Part shown: piece by piece, positions 16,661 to 26,758 of the stretch
How positions within the stretch are numbered: the stretch's first letter is position 1
How the letters are laid out: every line of letters starts with the position of its first letter
Made by a program: the position numbers and the translations under genes
Source: Streptomyces sp. Ru72
Lineage (GTDB): Bacteria; Actinomycetota; Actinomycetes; Streptomycetales; Streptomycetaceae
Reading direction: 5' to 3'
DNA length: 64,000 bases
NCBI RefSeq assembly: GCF_002920635.1
Contig: NZ_PQSR01000012.1
Span: 61,767 to 125,766, forward strand
Notes under the pieces: generated by a model
Told to the model about the DNA's origin: nothing
Seen by the model: only the letters and a program-made list of their open reading frames with translations
Databases searched by the model: none

Positions 16661-17697
16661 GACTGGCTCCTTTGTACGGGGAACTGCACAGCGGGGGCCT
16701 GTGCAGGCGGCTCGCCGCACGAGCGGCGTACGACGAGACGGGCGGGGAGGGTGAGGGACTCGGGGTGCCGCCCCTCGATGCGGTCGACCAGCGCGCGCAC
16801 GGCGGCGCGTCCCTGCCGGCCCGTGGGCTGGGCGATCGCGGTGATCGGCGGATCGGTGTGCACGAACCAGGGGATGTCGTCGAACGCGGCGAGCGCGATG
16901 TCGTCCGGCACCCGAAGTCCGCGCGCCCGGACGGCGTCCAGCGCGCCGAGCGCCATCAGGTTGTCGGCGGCGAAGACGACCTCGGGCGGCTCGGGCAGGT
17001 CGAGGAACTCCTCGGTGGCGCGCCGCCCGCTCTCCGCCTGGAAGTCCCCCTGGCCGATGTAGGCGTCCGGGAGGGGAAGTCCGTACTCGGCCAGGGCCTC
17101 GCGGAAGGCCTCGACGCGCTCACGGCCGGTCGTGGTCGCCGCCGGACCCGCGATGATCGCGAGCCGCCGGTGGCCGAGCCCGTGCAGATGACGGACGAGG
17201 TCGTGGACGGCGGCGCGGCCGTCGGAGCGTACGACGGGTACGTCGACGCCCGCGATCCACCGGTCGACGAAGACCATGGGGGTGCCGGCCCGCGCGGCTT
17301 CCAGCATGAGCGGCGACCCGCCGTCCGTCGGGGAGACGAGCAGTCCGTCGATCCGCCGGTCCAGCAGGGTCCGCACATGGTGGTCCTGGAGGTCGGGCCG
17401 CTCGTCGGCGTTGCCGATGATCACGCTGTAGCCGAGGGCGCGGGCCTCCTCCTCGACGGAGCGGGCCAGATGGGTGAAGTAGGGGTTGAGTACGTCGCTG
17501 ATGACCAGGCCGAGGGTGTGGGTCTGGTCGGTGCGCAGGGACCGGGCGACGGCGTTCGGGCGGTAGCCCAGCGCCTCGACGGCGGCCAGCACACGGGTGC
17601 GTGCCTCGGCGCTGACCGACGGGTGGTCGTTCAGGACGCGTGACACCGTGGCGACGGAGACCCCCGCCTCGGCGGCGACGTCCTTGATGCTCGCCAT
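16657..17697 (-). CDS. LacI-family repressor of the ribose operon
   Basis: The 346-residue LacI/RbsR-like regulator has an N-terminal HTH (SIKDVAAEAGVSVATVSRVLNDH) and a sugar-binding C-terminal domain (LGLVISDVLNPYFTHLARSVEEEARALGYSVIIGNADE). As first gene of the operon, with GTGA overlap into rbsA, it is probably autoregulated through the palindromes at 17723-17768. Confidence 0.93.
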   Translation of the reverse strand: MASIKDVAAEAGVSVATVSRVLNDHPSVSAEARTRVLAAVEALGYRPNAVARSLRTDQTHTLGLVISDVLNPYFTHLARSVEEEARALGYSVIIGNADERPDLQDHHVRTLLDRRIDGLLVSPTDGGSPLMLEAARAGTPMVFVDRWIAGVDVPVVRSDGRAAVHDLVRHLHGLGHRRLAIIAGPAATTTGRERVEAFREALAEYGLPLPDAYIGQGDFQAESGRRATEEFLDLPEPPEVVFAADNLMALGALDAVRARGLRVPDDIALAAFDDIPWFVHTDPPITAIAQPTGRQGRAAVRALVDRIEGRHPESLTLPARLVVRRSCGEPPAQAPAVQFPVQRSQS

Positions 17698-18043
17698 CGC
17701 CGGACCACCTCCTTGTGAGTCCGTGGAATCGTTTTCACGAATGACAAAGAGGATTGGAAACGATTACATTCCCCCCTTCAAGGGGTGGAGCGAGGGCGAG
17801 ACCGGATTGTGACCTGTGTGACGGGGGTCACTTGGGGCGGGCGGGGTCGTGGGGCGACGCAGTCGGCGGTGGGCGGTCGGTGGGGCGGTCGTCAACCCCC
17901 GTCGGGGCGTCGGTCGTTGAGGGCGGCCGTCGTGTGACGTCGCGTCAGGGGCGCACGACCGGCCGGGAGCTGCGCCGCCGGGTGCCCATCGTGGTCCGGA
18001 CCGCCCGCCCCCGTCTGTCACACCTCGGCGGTAGCGTCGGATC
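17698..18043. promoter_or_regulatory. Divergent intergenic region, rbs operon / recD2
   Basis: The 346 bases contain the rbs operon operators (17723-17768) and promoter, and a GC-rich stretch leading to the recD2 gene. No additional gene is supported. Confidence 0.55.
17723..17768. promoter_or_regulatory. Paired LacI-type operators upstream of rbs operon
   Basis: GTGGAATCGTTTTCAC (17723-17738) is an imperfect palindrome centred on CG. TTGGAAACGATTACA (17754-17768) is a second copy of the same GAAACGATT half-site type, about 30 bases away (roughly three helical turns). Both fit the LacI/RbsR operator consensus and lie 25-70 bases upstream of the repressor ATG. Confidence 0.7.
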
Positions 18044-20323
18044 ATGACCAAGGAGGCCAGTCGGGCAGGGCAGGCGGCCGACGCCGGAGAGCGGCGGCTC
18101 GCTGTGCTCGAAGGCGTGCTCGAGCGGATCACTTACGCCAACGAGGAGAACGGCTACACCGTCGCCCGCGTCGACACCGGCCGCGGCTCCGGTGACCTGC
18201 TCACCGTCGTCGGCGCGCTCCTCGGTGCCCAGGTGGGGGAGTCGCTGCGGATGGAGGGCCGCTGGGGGTCGCACCCCCAGTACGGCCGGCAGTTCACCGT
18301 GGAGAACTACACGACCGTCCTCCCGGCCACCGTCCAGGGCATCCGCCGCTACCTCGGCTCGGGCCTGGTCAAGGGCATCGGGCCCGTCTTCGCCGACCGG
18401 ATCACCCAGCACTTCGGGCTGGACACCCTGAAGATCATCGAGGAGGAGCCGGAGCGGCTCATCGAGGTCCCCGGCCTCGGCCCGAAGCGGACCAAGAAGA
18501 TCGCCGACGCCTGGGAGGAGCAGAAGGCGATCAAGGAGGTCATGCTCTTCCTGCAGACCGTAGAGGTGTCCACCTCCATCGCCGTCCGCATCTACAAGAA
18601 GTACGGCGACGCCTCCATCTCCGTCGTCAAGAACCAGCCGTACCGCCTCGCCGCCGACGTCTGGGGCATCGGCTTCCTCACCGCCGACCGCATCGCCCAG
18701 TCCGTCGGCATCCCGCACGACAGTCCGGAGCGCGTCAAGGCCGGCCTGCAGTACGCGCTGTCGCAGTCCGCCGACCAGGGCCACTGCTACCTCCCTCAGG
18801 AGCGGCTCATCGCCGACGCGGTCAAGCTCCTCCAGGTCGACACCGGGCTCGTCATCGAGTGCCTCGCCGAGCTGGCCGAGCCACCGGAGGACGGCGAGGA
18901 CCCCGGTGTCGTGCGGGAGAAGGTGCCCGGGCCGGACGGAGGGGACCCCGTCACCGCCGTCTACCTGGTCCCCTTCCATCGCGCCGAACTCTCCCTCTCC
19001 GCCCAGCTGCTGCGCCTCCTGCGCACCGACGAGGACCGCATGCCCGGCTTCCGGGACGTGGCCTGGGACAAGGCCCTGGGCTGGCTCAAGGGGCGTACGG
19101 GCGCCGACCTGGCGCCCGAGCAGGAGCAGGCCGTACGGCTCGCGCTGACCGAGAAGGTCGCCGTGCTCACCGGCGGGCCCGGATGCGGCAAGTCGTTCAC
19201 CGTACGGTCCATCGTCGAGCTGGCCCGGGCCAAGCGGGCCAAGGTCGTGCTCGCCGCGCCCACCGGACGCGCCGCCAAGCGCCTGTCCGAGCTGACCGGC
19301 GCCGAGGCCTCCACCGTCCACCGGCTGCTTGAGCTGAAGCCCGGCGGCGACGCGGCGTACGACAGGGACCGCCCGCTGGACGCCGACCTGGTCGTGGTGG
19401 ACGAGGCCTCCATGCTCGACCTGCTGCTCGCCAACAAGCTGGTCAAGGCCGTGCCGCCCGGCGCCCACCTCCTCTTCGTCGGCGACGTCGACCAGCTGCC
19501 GAGCGTGGGCGCCGGCGAGGTCCTCAGGGACCTGCTCGCCGACGGCAGCCCGATCCCGGCCGTCCGGCTCACCCGCGTCTTCCGCCAGGCCCAGCAGTCC
19601 GGCGTCGTCACCAACGCGCACCGCATCAACGCCGGACAGCACCCCCTCACCGACGGCCTGAAGGACTTCTTCCTCTTCGTCGAGGACGACACCGAGGCGG
19701 CCGGCCGCCTCACCGTGGACGTGGCGGCACGGCGGATCCCGGCCCGCTTCGGCCTCGACCCGCGCCGCGACGTTCAGGTGCTCGCGCCCATGCACCGCGG
19801 ACCCGCCGGCGCGGGCACCCTCAACGGCCTGCTCCAGCAGGCGATCACCCCGTCCCGCCCGGACCTGCCCGAGAAGCGGTTCGGCGGCCGCGTCTTCCGT
19901 GTCGGCGACAAGGTGACCCAGATTCGCAACAATTACGAGAAGGGGGAGAACGGTGTCTTCAACGGCACCGTCGGCGTGGTCACCGCGCTCGACCCGGTCG
20001 ACCAGCGCCTGACGGTGCTGACGGACGAGGACGAGGAGGTGGCGTACGAGTTCGACGAGCTCGACGAGCTGGCCCACGCCTACGCGGTGACGATCCACCG
20101 GTCCCAGGGCAGCGAGTATCCGGCGGTGGTCATCCCGGTCACCACCGGAGCCTGGATGATGCTCCAGCGGAACCTGCTCTACACCGCCGTCACCCGGGCC
20201 AAGAAGCTGGTGGTGCTCGTCGGTTCACGCAAGGCGATCGGGCAGGCGGTACGCACGGTGTCGGCCGGCCGCCGCTGCACGGCACTGGACTTCAGACTGT
20301 CGCCGCGGCCCCTGGAGAGCTGA
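18044..20323 (+). CDS. recD2: RecD2-type ATP-dependent DNA helicase
   Basis: The 759-residue protein is a RecD2/TraA-like 5'-3' superfamily 1B helicase. Residues 1-110 form the N-terminal OB-like region. Helix-hairpin-helix repeats follow (SGLVKGIGPVFADRI, EVPGLGPKRTKKI, VWGIGFLTADRIA). Walker A is GGPGCGKS (377-384), Walker B VVDEAS (about 451-456), and the motif GDVDQLPSVG lies at 480-489; the C-terminal ends with motif VI-type VTIHRSQGSEYP. It acts in DNA repair independent of RecBC. Free-standing gene upstream of citA. Confidence 0.95.
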   Translation: MTKEASRAGQAADAGERRLAVLEGVLERITYANEENGYTVARVDTGRGSGDLLTVVGALLGAQVGESLRMEGRWGSHPQYGRQFTVENYTTVLPATVQGIRRYLGSGLVKGIGPVFADRITQHFGLDTLKIIEEEPERLIEVPGLGPKRTKKIADAWEEQKAIKEVMLFLQTVEVSTSIAVRIYKKYGDASISVVKNQPYRLAADVWGIGFLTADRIAQSVGIPHDSPERVKAGLQYALSQSADQGHCYLPQERLIADAVKLLQVDTGLVIECLAELAEPPEDGEDPGVVREKVPGPDGGDPVTAVYLVPFHRAELSLSAQLLRLLRTDEDRMPGFRDVAWDKALGWLKGRTGADLAPEQEQAVRLALTEKVAVLTGGPGCGKSFTVRSIVELARAKRAKVVLAAPTGRAAKRLSELTGAEASTVHRLLELKPGGDAAYDRDRPLDADLVVVDEASMLDLLLANKLVKAVPPGAHLLFVGDVDQLPSVGAGEVLRDLLADGSPIPAVRLTRVFRQAQQSGVVTNAHRINAGQHPLTDGLKDFFLFVEDDTEAAGRLTVDVAARRIPARFGLDPRRDVQVLAPMHRGPAGAGTLNGLLQQAITPSRPDLPEKRFGGRVFRVGDKVTQIRNNYEKGENGVFNGTVGVVTALDPVDQRLTVLTDEDEEVAYEFDELDELAHAYAVTIHRSQGSEYPAVVIPVTTGAWMMLQRNLLYTAVTRAKKLVVLVGSRKAIGQAVRTVSAGRRCTALDFRLSPRPLES

Positions 20324-20575
20324 ACCCTCCCGTCGACCCGGCGTGCCGCCCTGCCCACCTGGGCCATCGAAAAAATGATCGATCAAATGAGTCGCGAAGG
20401 TCACAGAGCACTTCCGGAACCGGTCGGACGGGGGCAGGATGAGCAGGTTGACGGCACTCAGTGCCGCCGATGAGCCCAACGGCCGACCCCGAGTGCACTC
20501 TCCTGCGCCAAATGGGGGATGGTAGAGACAGTCAGGGCACCTCGAAGATGAGGCACTACGTCGGTGAGGGAAGAC

Positions 20576-21865
20576 GTGAGCGACAACTCTGTAGTACTGC
20601 GGTACGACGGCAACGAGTACACCTACCCGGTGGTCGACAGCACCGTCGGTGACAAGGGCTTCGACATCGGAAAGCTCCGCGCCCAGACCGGTCTGGTGAC
20701 CCTGGACAGCGGCTACGGCAACACCGCCGCCTACAAATCCGCCATCACCTACCTCGACGGCGAGCAGGGCATCCTCCGGTACCGCGGCTACCCGATCGAG
20801 CAGCTGGCCGAGCGCTCCACCTTCCTGGAGGTCGCCTACCTGCTGATCAACGGCGAGCTGCCCACGGTCGACGAGCTCTCCGCCTTCAAGAACGACATCA
20901 CGCAGCACACCCTGCTGCACGAGGACGTCAAGAACTTCTACAAGGGCTTCCCGCGCGACGCCCACCCGATGGCGATGCTGTCCTCGGTGGTCTCCGCGCT
21001 GTCCACCTTCTACCAGGACAGCCACAACCCGTTCGACGAGAAGCAGCGCAACCTCTCCACCATCCGGCTGCTCGCCAAGCTTCCGACCATCGCGGCGTAC
21101 GCCTATAAGAAGTCGATCGGCCACCCGTTCGTCTACCCGCGCAACGACCTCGGCTACGTCGAGAACTTCCTGCGCATGACCTTCTCGGTCCCCGCGCAGG
21201 AGTTCGAGCTGGACCCGGTCGTCGTCTCCGCGCTCGACAAGCTGCTGATCCTGCACGCCGACCACGAGCAGAACTGTTCGACCTCCACGGTCCGCCTGGT
21301 GGGCTCCTCGCAGGCCAACATGTTCGCCTCGATCTCGGCCGGCATCAACGCGCTGTGGGGTCCGCTGCACGGCGGCGCCAACCAGTCCGTCCTGGAGATG
21401 CTCGAGGGCATCCGTGACTCCGGCAACGACGTCGACACCTTCATCCGCAAGGTGAAGAACAAGGAGGACGGCGTCCGCCTGATGGGCTTCGGCCACCGGG
21501 TCTACAAGAACTTCGACCCGCGCGCCAAGATCATCAAGGCCGCGGCGCACGACGTCCTCTCCGCCCTGGGCAAGGAGGACGAGCTCCTCGAGATCGCGCT
21601 CAAGCTGGAGGAGCACGCGCTGTCCGACGACTACTTCGTCGAGCGCAAGCTCTACCCGAACGTGGACTTCTACACCGGCCTGATCTACCGCGCCATGGGC
21701 TTCCCGACCGAGATGTTCACGGTCCTGTTCGCCCTCGGCCGCCTGCCGGGCTGGATCGCCCAGTGGCACGAGATGATCAAGGAGCCGGGCTCCCGCATCG
21801 GCCGCCCCCGCCAGATCTACACGGGTGTCGTCGAGCGCGACTTCGTCCCGGTCGAGGAGCGCTGA
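20576..21865 (+). CDS. citA: Citrate synthase CitA
   Basis: The 429-residue type II citrate synthase condenses acetyl-CoA and oxaloacetate at the entry to the TCA cycle. The catalytic triad is visible: His265 (LHGGANQ), His307 (GFGHRVY) and Asp364 (PNVDFYTG). GTG 20576 (VSDNSVVLRYDG) is preferred over the upstream in-frame GTG at 20564, which lies within the GTGAGGGAAG ribosome-binding region. The sequence closely resembles the characterised Streptomyces citA product from memory. Confidence 0.97.
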   Translation: MSDNSVVLRYDGNEYTYPVVDSTVGDKGFDIGKLRAQTGLVTLDSGYGNTAAYKSAITYLDGEQGILRYRGYPIEQLAERSTFLEVAYLLINGELPTVDELSAFKNDITQHTLLHEDVKNFYKGFPRDAHPMAMLSSVVSALSTFYQDSHNPFDEKQRNLSTIRLLAKLPTIAAYAYKKSIGHPFVYPRNDLGYVENFLRMTFSVPAQEFELDPVVVSALDKLLILHADHEQNCSTSTVRLVGSSQANMFASISAGINALWGPLHGGANQSVLEMLEGIRDSGNDVDTFIRKVKNKEDGVRLMGFGHRVYKNFDPRAKIIKAAAHDVLSALGKEDELLEIALKLEEHALSDDYFVERKLYPNVDFYTGLIYRAMGFPTEMFTVLFALGRLPGWIAQWHEMIKEPGSRIGRPRQIYTGVVERDFVPVEER

Positions 21866-22601
21866 CCCCCTTCTTCAGGGCTCGGTTCCTCCGGGGTGCT
21901 CAGTGCCGGTGTCGAGACCGCGATCGTGCTCAGCCCTTCGGGCCTCCGCACTCCCCCGAGCTCTCGGCTTCGCTCGAGCAGGGGGACCCCCGTCGCCCTC
22001 GAGACCGGCACGCCCCTTCGGCTCACTCGCCGCGTGGCGTGAGCGTCGGTGACAGAGCTTGACAAGCAGAAGGCGCCCCGGCGCGCCGGTCCCCCCACGG
22101 GCCGACGACCAGGGCGCCTTCCCATGTCCCGGTGCGGATTCCCCCCACGGGATCCGGCCGGGCGTCTGCGGGACAGCGCCTGAATCGCTGTGAGCAAAAC
22201 GAGCAGAACTCGGCGTACCACTGCGGTGCGGTCTGCCGGGACGCGTACGGACGGGAGGGCCGCTCAAAGCTCCCCGGTGTACGTGCCCCGGCAACGCAGT
22301 TTCCCGGGGACGTCCCCCAAGACATCCCCAGATGTCAGTCACGCCCCCCAAGACGCTTCCGACATCGCCAACTTAGACCCACGAACCCTTCCGCTGGTTA
22401 CGTTCACGTCACTGTGATCTGTGTCTCTTGCGCACCTCCTGAAAATGCGCAAGAGCCTCGACACGTTGATCGAGGCCCCAGCGTAAGGATGCTGCGCGGG
22501 CCTTGTGAAGAGCTTATGTGAGGCTCGCTTCCGACTCTAGAGGGACTCTTACCGCTCCGTCCCGGGAACCGCGCCACGAGGCCGGCTTCCCTGCGGCCCG
22601 C
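21866..22601. other. 736-base intergenic region with structured segments
   Basis: No protein-coding frame is convincing between citA and copA. Several structures are seen: GAAGGCGCC...GGCGCCTTC (22069-22121), two hairpins with CCCCCC in the loop (about 22087-22105 and 22136-22158), a 10-bp stem CTCTTGCGCA/TGCGCAAGAG (22425-22455) and an adjoining GCCTCGA/TCGAGGC hairpin (22455-22476). Base composition falls to lower GC around 22370-22460. It may include terminators and possibly a small RNA. Confidence 0.5.
22425..22476. other. Tandem hairpins, possible small RNA or terminator
   Basis: A perfect 10-bp stem (CTCTTGCGCA/TGCGCAAGAG, 11-base loop including AAAA) is followed directly by a 7-bp stem (GCCTCGA/TCGAGGC). 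The pair sits in a locally AT-richer part of an otherwise empty intergenic region. Confidence 0.4.
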
Positions 22602-24866
22602 TCATGAGAACGCCCGCAGCCGCAGGCTGTTCGTGACCACGAACACCGACGAGAAGGCCATGGCCGCACCCGCGATCATGGGGTTGAGGAAGCCCGCCGC
22701 GGCCAGCGGCAGGGCGGCCACGTTGTACCCGAAGGCCCATGCCAGGTTCCCCTTGATCGTGGTGAGCGTGCGCCGTGACAACCGGATCGCGTCCGCGGCC
22801 ACCCGCAGGTCCCCGCGCACCAGCGTCAGATCGCCCGCCTCGATCGCCGCGTCCGTCCCGGTGCCCATGGCCAGGCCCAGATCGGCGGTGGCGAGGGCGG
22901 CCGCGTCGTTGACGCCGTCGCCGACCATGGCGACGGTCCGCCCCTCGCCCTGGAGCCGCCGGACGACGCCGACCTTGTCCTCGGGCAGCACCTCGGCGAT
23001 CACGTCCGCGCCGTCGATGCCGACGGCCCGCGCCACCGCCTCGGCCACCGCCCGGTTGTCCCCCGTCAGCAGCACCGGCCGCAGCCCGAGCGCGCGCAGG
23101 TCCCGTACGGCTTCGGCGCTGGTCTCCTTGATCGCGTCGGCCACGGTGACGACACCGAGTGCCGCATCGTCCCGGACGACCACGACGGCCGTACGCCCCT
23201 CCGACTCGGCCCCGGCCTTCGCGCGGGCCAGCGGCTCCGGGAGCTCGCCGGGGAAGCGGCCCACCGTGACCTCGTGTCCCTCGACACGGCCCCGCACGCC
23301 GAGTCCGGGCACGTTCTCGAAGTGCTCCGGCGCGGGAAGGTCACCGAGGCGCTCCTGAGCGCCTTCCGCGACCGCCCGGGCGATCGGGTGCTCGGAGGCG
23401 TGTTCCAGGGCCCCTGCGAGCCGCAGAACCTCCTTCTCGTCGCTGTCCTCGACGGCGTGCACCTCCTGGAGTTGCATCCGGCCGGTGGTCACCGTTCCGG
23501 TCTTGTCCAGGACCACGGTGTCCACCCGCCGTGTGGACTCCAGCACCTCGGGGCCCTTGATCAGGATGCCGAGCTGGGCGCCGCGGCCCGTGCCGACCAT
23601 CAGGGCGGTCGGGGTGGCGAGGCCCAGCGCGCAGGGACAGGCGATGATCAGCACCGCGACCGCCGCCGTGAAGGCGGCGACGGTGTCCCCGGTGACGCCG
23701 AGCCACACCCCGAAGGTGCCGAGCGCGATCAGCAGCACCACGGGCACGAAGATCCCGGAGATGCGGTCGGCGAGGCGCTGCACCTCGGCCTTGCCGTTCT
23801 GCGCGTCCTCCACCAGCCGCGCCATCCGCGCGAGCTGGGTGTCCGCGCCGACCCGGGTCGCCTCGACCACCAGCCGGCCCCCGGCGTTCACGGTCGCGCC
23901 GGTGACGGAATCGCCGACCGCCACGTCGACCGGCACCGACTCGCCGGTGAGCATGGACACGTCTACCGCGGAGACGCCCTCCACCACGATCCCGTCGGTG
24001 GCGATCTTCTCGCCGGGCCGGACCACGAACCGGTCGCCGACGGCCAGCCGCGCCACCGGAACGCGTACCTCACGTCCCTCCCGCAGCACCGCGACGTCCT
24101 TCGCGCCCAGTTCGAGCAGCGCCCTCAGGGCCGCGCCCGCGCGCCGCTTGGAGCGGGCCTCCAGGTAGCGGCCGAGCAGGATGAACGAGACGACACCGGC
24201 GGCCACCTCGAGGTAGATGGTGGACGCGCCGTCCGTACGGGAGACGGTGAGCTCGAAGCCGTGGCGCATGCCGGGCATGCCCGCGTGTCCCCAGAACAGT
24301 GCCCACAGCGACCAGCCGAAGGCGGCGAGCGTGCCGACCGAGACGAGGGTGTCCATGGTGGCCGCGCCGTGCCGGGCATTGGTGAACGCCGCCCTGTGAA
24401 ACGGCAGTCCCCCCCACACGACGACGGGTGAGGCGAGGGTGAGCGAGAGCCACTGCCAGTTGTCGAACTGCAGGGCGGGAACCATCGCGAGCAGCACGAC
24501 GGGCAGCGCGAGCAGAGCGGAGACGGTCAGGCGCCGGCGCAGAGAGGCGAGCTCCGGGTCTTCCCCGAGCCCCGCGGGCTCCTCGGTCCCGGCGGGCCGT
24601 TCCGGCTGCGGCGGCGGGGGTTCCTCGGCGGTGTAGCCGGTCTTCACCACCGTCGCGATCAGATCGGCGACCTCGGTCCCCTCGGGGTAGGAGATCTTCG
24701 CCTTCTCCGTCGCGAAGTTGACCGTGGCGGTGACGCCGTCCATCCGGTTGAGCTTCTTCTCGACACGTGCCGCGCAGGAGGCACAGGTCATGCCGCCGAT
24801 CGTGAGCTCGACCTCGGAACGCGCGGTCGTGTCGTTCATCGGGGCTGGTGCTGTGGTGCTGGTCAT
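22602..24866 (-). CDS. copA: Copper-translocating P-type ATPase CopA
   Basis: The 754-residue P1B-ATPase exports Cu(I) from the cytoplasm. It has one N-terminal heavy-metal domain with GMTCASC (25-31), eight membrane segments, the TGES actuator motif (307-310), the intramembrane CPC (410-412), the phosphorylated DKTGT (454-458), the EHPIAR motif and the GDGVNDA hinge. It is 86 bases downstream of the copper chaperone gene on the same strand and probably co-transcribed under the CsoR-type operator at 25238. Confidence 0.96.
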   Translation of the reverse strand: MTSTTAPAPMNDTTARSEVELTIGGMTCASCAARVEKKLNRMDGVTATVNFATEKAKISYPEGTEVADLIATVVKTGYTAEEPPPPQPERPAGTEEPAGLGEDPELASLRRRLTVSALLALPVVLLAMVPALQFDNWQWLSLTLASPVVVWGGLPFHRAAFTNARHGAATMDTLVSVGTLAAFGWSLWALFWGHAGMPGMRHGFELTVSRTDGASTIYLEVAAGVVSFILLGRYLEARSKRRAGAALRALLELGAKDVAVLREGREVRVPVARLAVGDRFVVRPGEKIATDGIVVEGVSAVDVSMLTGESVPVDVAVGDSVTGATVNAGGRLVVEATRVGADTQLARMARLVEDAQNGKAEVQRLADRISGIFVPVVLLIALGTFGVWLGVTGDTVAAFTAAVAVLIIACPCALGLATPTALMVGTGRGAQLGILIKGPEVLESTRRVDTVVLDKTGTVTTGRMQLQEVHAVEDSDEKEVLRLAGALEHASEHPIARAVAEGAQERLGDLPAPEHFENVPGLGVRGRVEGHEVTVGRFPGELPEPLARAKAGAESEGRTAVVVVRDDAALGVVTVADAIKETSAEAVRDLRALGLRPVLLTGDNRAVAEAVARAVGIDGADVIAEVLPEDKVGVVRRLQGEGRTVAMVGDGVNDAAALATADLGLAMGTGTDAAIEAGDLTLVRGDLRVAADAIRLSRRTLTTIKGNLAWAFGYNVAALPLAAAGFLNPMIAGAAMAFSSVFVVTNSLRLRAFS

Positions 24867-24952
24867 GTCCGGACTCCAGACAACGGACCGGGCTGTGCGG
24901 AGCCAGTATCAGCTGGTCGGCACGGCCCGGTGCGGTGGGCGATGCCGGTGGT

Positions 24953-25192
24953 TCAGGCCTTGCCGACGAGTTCGAAGCCCGCCTCGTCCACCGCGGCGCG
25001 CACGGCCTCCTCGTCGAGCGGGGCGGCGGAGACGACCGTGACCTCGCCGGTGGACGCCACGGCGGTGACCGAGGTGACGCCGTCGATGCCGGAGATCTCG
25101 CCGGAGACGGAGCCTTCACAGTGCCCGCAGCTCATCCCGCTCACCTTGTAGACGGTCGTCACGGAACCCGGGGTGTCGGTCTGCGCGGTCAT
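24953..25192 (-). CDS. copZ: Copper chaperone CopZ (heavy-metal-associated domain)
   Basis: The 79-residue ferredoxin-like HMA protein has the metal motif GMSCGHC (residues 19-25), which binds Cu(I) and hands it to CopA. ATG at 25192. First gene of the copZ-copA pair; the upstream region has a perfect CsoR-type palindrome. Confidence 0.93.
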   Translation of the reverse strand: MTAQTDTPGSVTTVYKVSGMSCGHCEGSVSGEISGIDGVTSVTAVASTGEVTVVSAAPLDEEAVRAAVDEAGFELVGKA

Positions 25193-25237
25193 GGCATTAC
25201 TCCTCAGGGAGGCGTGTGGGGCTTACGAGAATCACAC

Positions 25238-25254
25238 TATACCCCCTGGGGGTA
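25238..25254. promoter_or_regulatory. CsoR-type copper operator
   Basis: TACCCCCTGGGGGTA (25240-25254) is a perfect 7+1+7 palindrome preceded by TA. This matches the TAxxCCCC/GGGGxxTA form bound by Cu(I)-responsive CsoR in actinomycetes. It lies about 50 bases upstream of copZ; no csoR gene is in the window. Confidence 0.8.
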
Positions 25255-25434
25255 CCTGACGGGGAGGCGGGGCGCATCGGTGGGGCGCGTTCCGTTCGGC
25301 CGCCGGCAGCGGGGATCGCATGTCGGTGCGAAGGGCGGGACGAGGCCCGGGGACGGGACCCGGGTGGGGGACTAGCGTTCGGCAGGAGACGATCCGGCGG
25401 GCAGGGATCGCGGACAGGACGGAGGGTCGGTCGT

Positions 25435-26478
25435 ATGCGTGCGGTGGTGTTCGAGCGGTACGGGGAGCGGGCCGAGGTGCGTGAGGTGGCGGACCCGGAG
25501 CCGTCCGAGCACGGGGCCGTGGTGCGGGTCGAGGCGACGGGGCTGTGCCGCAGCGACTGGCACGGCTGGATGGGGCACGACCCGGACGTCACGCTCCCGC
25601 ACGTGCCCGGTCATGAACTCGCCGGTGTCGTCGAGGCGGTCGGCACCCGGGTGACGCGCTGGCGGCCCGGCGACCGGGTCACGGTGCCGTTCGTCTGCGC
25701 CTGCGGGAGCTGTCCGTCCTGTGCGGCGGGCGATCAGCAGGTGTGCGAGCGGCAGACCCAGCCGGGGTTCACCCACTGGGGGTCCTTCGCACAGTACGTG
25801 GCGCTGGAGCACGTGGACGTGAACCTGGTCGCGGTGCCGGAGGAGATGTCGTTCCGGACGGCGGCGGCGCTCGGGTGCCGGTTCGCCACGGCGTTCCGCG
25901 CGGTCGTCCAGCAGGGCCGGCCGGCCGCGGGGGAGTGGGTCGCCGTGCACGGCTGCGGAGGTGTCGGACTGTCGGCGGTGATGATCGCGGCGGCCGTGGG
26001 GGCGCGGGTCGTGGCCGTCGACGTGTCGCCCCAGGCCCTCGAGCTGGCACGGAAGCTCGGCGCGGCGGAGTGCGTGGACGCGACGGGCACCGGCGACACG
26101 GCAGCGGCGGTCCGCACCCTGACCGGCGGCGGCGCCCACGTCTCCCTCGACGCGCTCGGCTCCCCGGCGACGTGCGCCGCGTCGGTGAACGGACTGCGCC
26201 GCCGCGGACGTCACGTCCAGGTCGGTCTGCTGCCCTCCGGCGACGGCACCACCCCCGTCCCCATGTCCCGGGTGATCGCCCTGGAACTGGAGATCCTCGG
26301 CAGCCACGGGATGGCGGCACACTCGTATCCGCCGATGCTGGAACTGGTCCGGTCCGGCGCCGTGCGCCCCGACCTCCTGGTCACGTCCGCCATCCCGCTG
26401 GCCGCGTCCCCGGAGGCGCTGGCGGCCATGGGTACGGCACCGGGGCAGGGCGTGACGGTCGTCGAGCCGTGGCGCTGA
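25435..26478 (+). CDS. Zinc-dependent alcohol dehydrogenase
   Basis: The 347-residue medium-chain dehydrogenase has a catalytic zinc site ([10 protein letters not shown] and [12 protein letters not shown]) and a structural zinc cluster ([17 protein letters not shown]). Its NAD(P)-binding GCGGVGLSA motif is followed by Asp in [10 protein letters not shown], which favours NAD. ATG 25435 has GGAGGG eight bases upstream. Substrate unknown; it belongs to the zinc-type ADH family widespread in actinobacteria. A strong hairpin terminator follows. Confidence 0.92.
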   Translation: MRAVVFERYGERAEVREVADPEPSEHGAVVRVEATGLCRSDWHGWMGHDPDVTLPHVPGHELAGVVEAVGTRVTRWRPGDRVTVPFVCACGSCPSCAAGDQQVCERQTQPGFTHWGSFAQYVALEHVDVNLVAVPEEMSFRTAAALGCRFATAFRAVVQQGRPAAGEWVAVHGCGGVGLSAVMIAAAVGARVVAVDVSPQALELARKLGAAECVDATGTGDTAAAVRTLTGGGAHVSLDALGSPATCAASVNGLRRRGRHVQVGLLPSGDGTTPVPMSRVIALELEILGSHGMAAHSYPPMLELVRSGAVRPDLLVTSAIPLAASPEALAAMGTAPGQGVTVVEPWR

Positions 26479-26503
26479 GCCGGCCGGCCACCGGCGGCGA
26501 CAG

Positions 26504-26539
26504 CCGAGTGGCCCGCCCCGGCCGGGACGGGCCACTCGG
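26504..26539 (+). terminator. Hairpin terminator after alcohol dehydrogenase
   Basis: CCGAGTGGCCCG and CGGGCCACTCGG form a perfect 12-bp stem with a 12-base loop, 26 bases after the stop codon. It also faces the convergent HTH gene ending at 26558 and may act in both directions. Confidence 0.75.
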
Positions 26540-26557
26540 GGGCACCGGGGGAAGCGG

Positions 26558-26758
26558 TCAGGGCTCTCCGCGGCCGCGGTTGCCCGGGCGGGAGGCCACC
26601 CAGGCCCGGACCGTGTCGGCGTACCAGTAGGGCTTTCCGCCCTCCACGTGGTCCGGGGGTGGAAGCAGCCCGTGTTTGCGATAGGACCTGACGGTGTCCG
26701 GCTGCACGCTGATGTGGGCGGCGATCTCCTTGTAGGACCAGAGGCGACGGTCGGTCAT
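26558..26758 (-). CDS. Small helix-turn-helix protein (MerR/excisionase-like)
   Basis: The 66-residue protein has a single winged HTH (LWSYKEIAAHISVQPDTVRSYRKHGLLPPPDHV, residues 6-38) followed by KPYWYADTVRAWVASRPG. This resembles MerR-like/excisionase (Xis) folds that bind DNA as small monomers or dimers. ATG 26758 has AGGAGGT upstream. It is likely a chromosomal regulator rather than phage Xis, because no integrase or att site is nearby. Confidence 0.82.
   Translation of the reverse strand: MTDRRLWSYKEIAAHISVQPDTVRSYRKHGLLPPPDHVEGGKPYWYADTVRAWVASRPGNRGRGEP

Noticed and set aside
17945..20098. A 717-codon minus-strand open frame opposite the helicase
   Set aside because: Shadow frame; the helicase motifs are on the plus strand.
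22087..22158. Firm call of a 6C RNA
   Set aside because: The two C6 loops have only 5-bp stems, one with a G:U, and the location does not match my memory of known 6C RNAs; left as a weak finding.
26558..26758. Excisionase of an integrated element
   Set aside because: No integrase, tRNA or repeat nearby; the protein looks like a free-standing small HTH regulator of core Streptomyces genomes.
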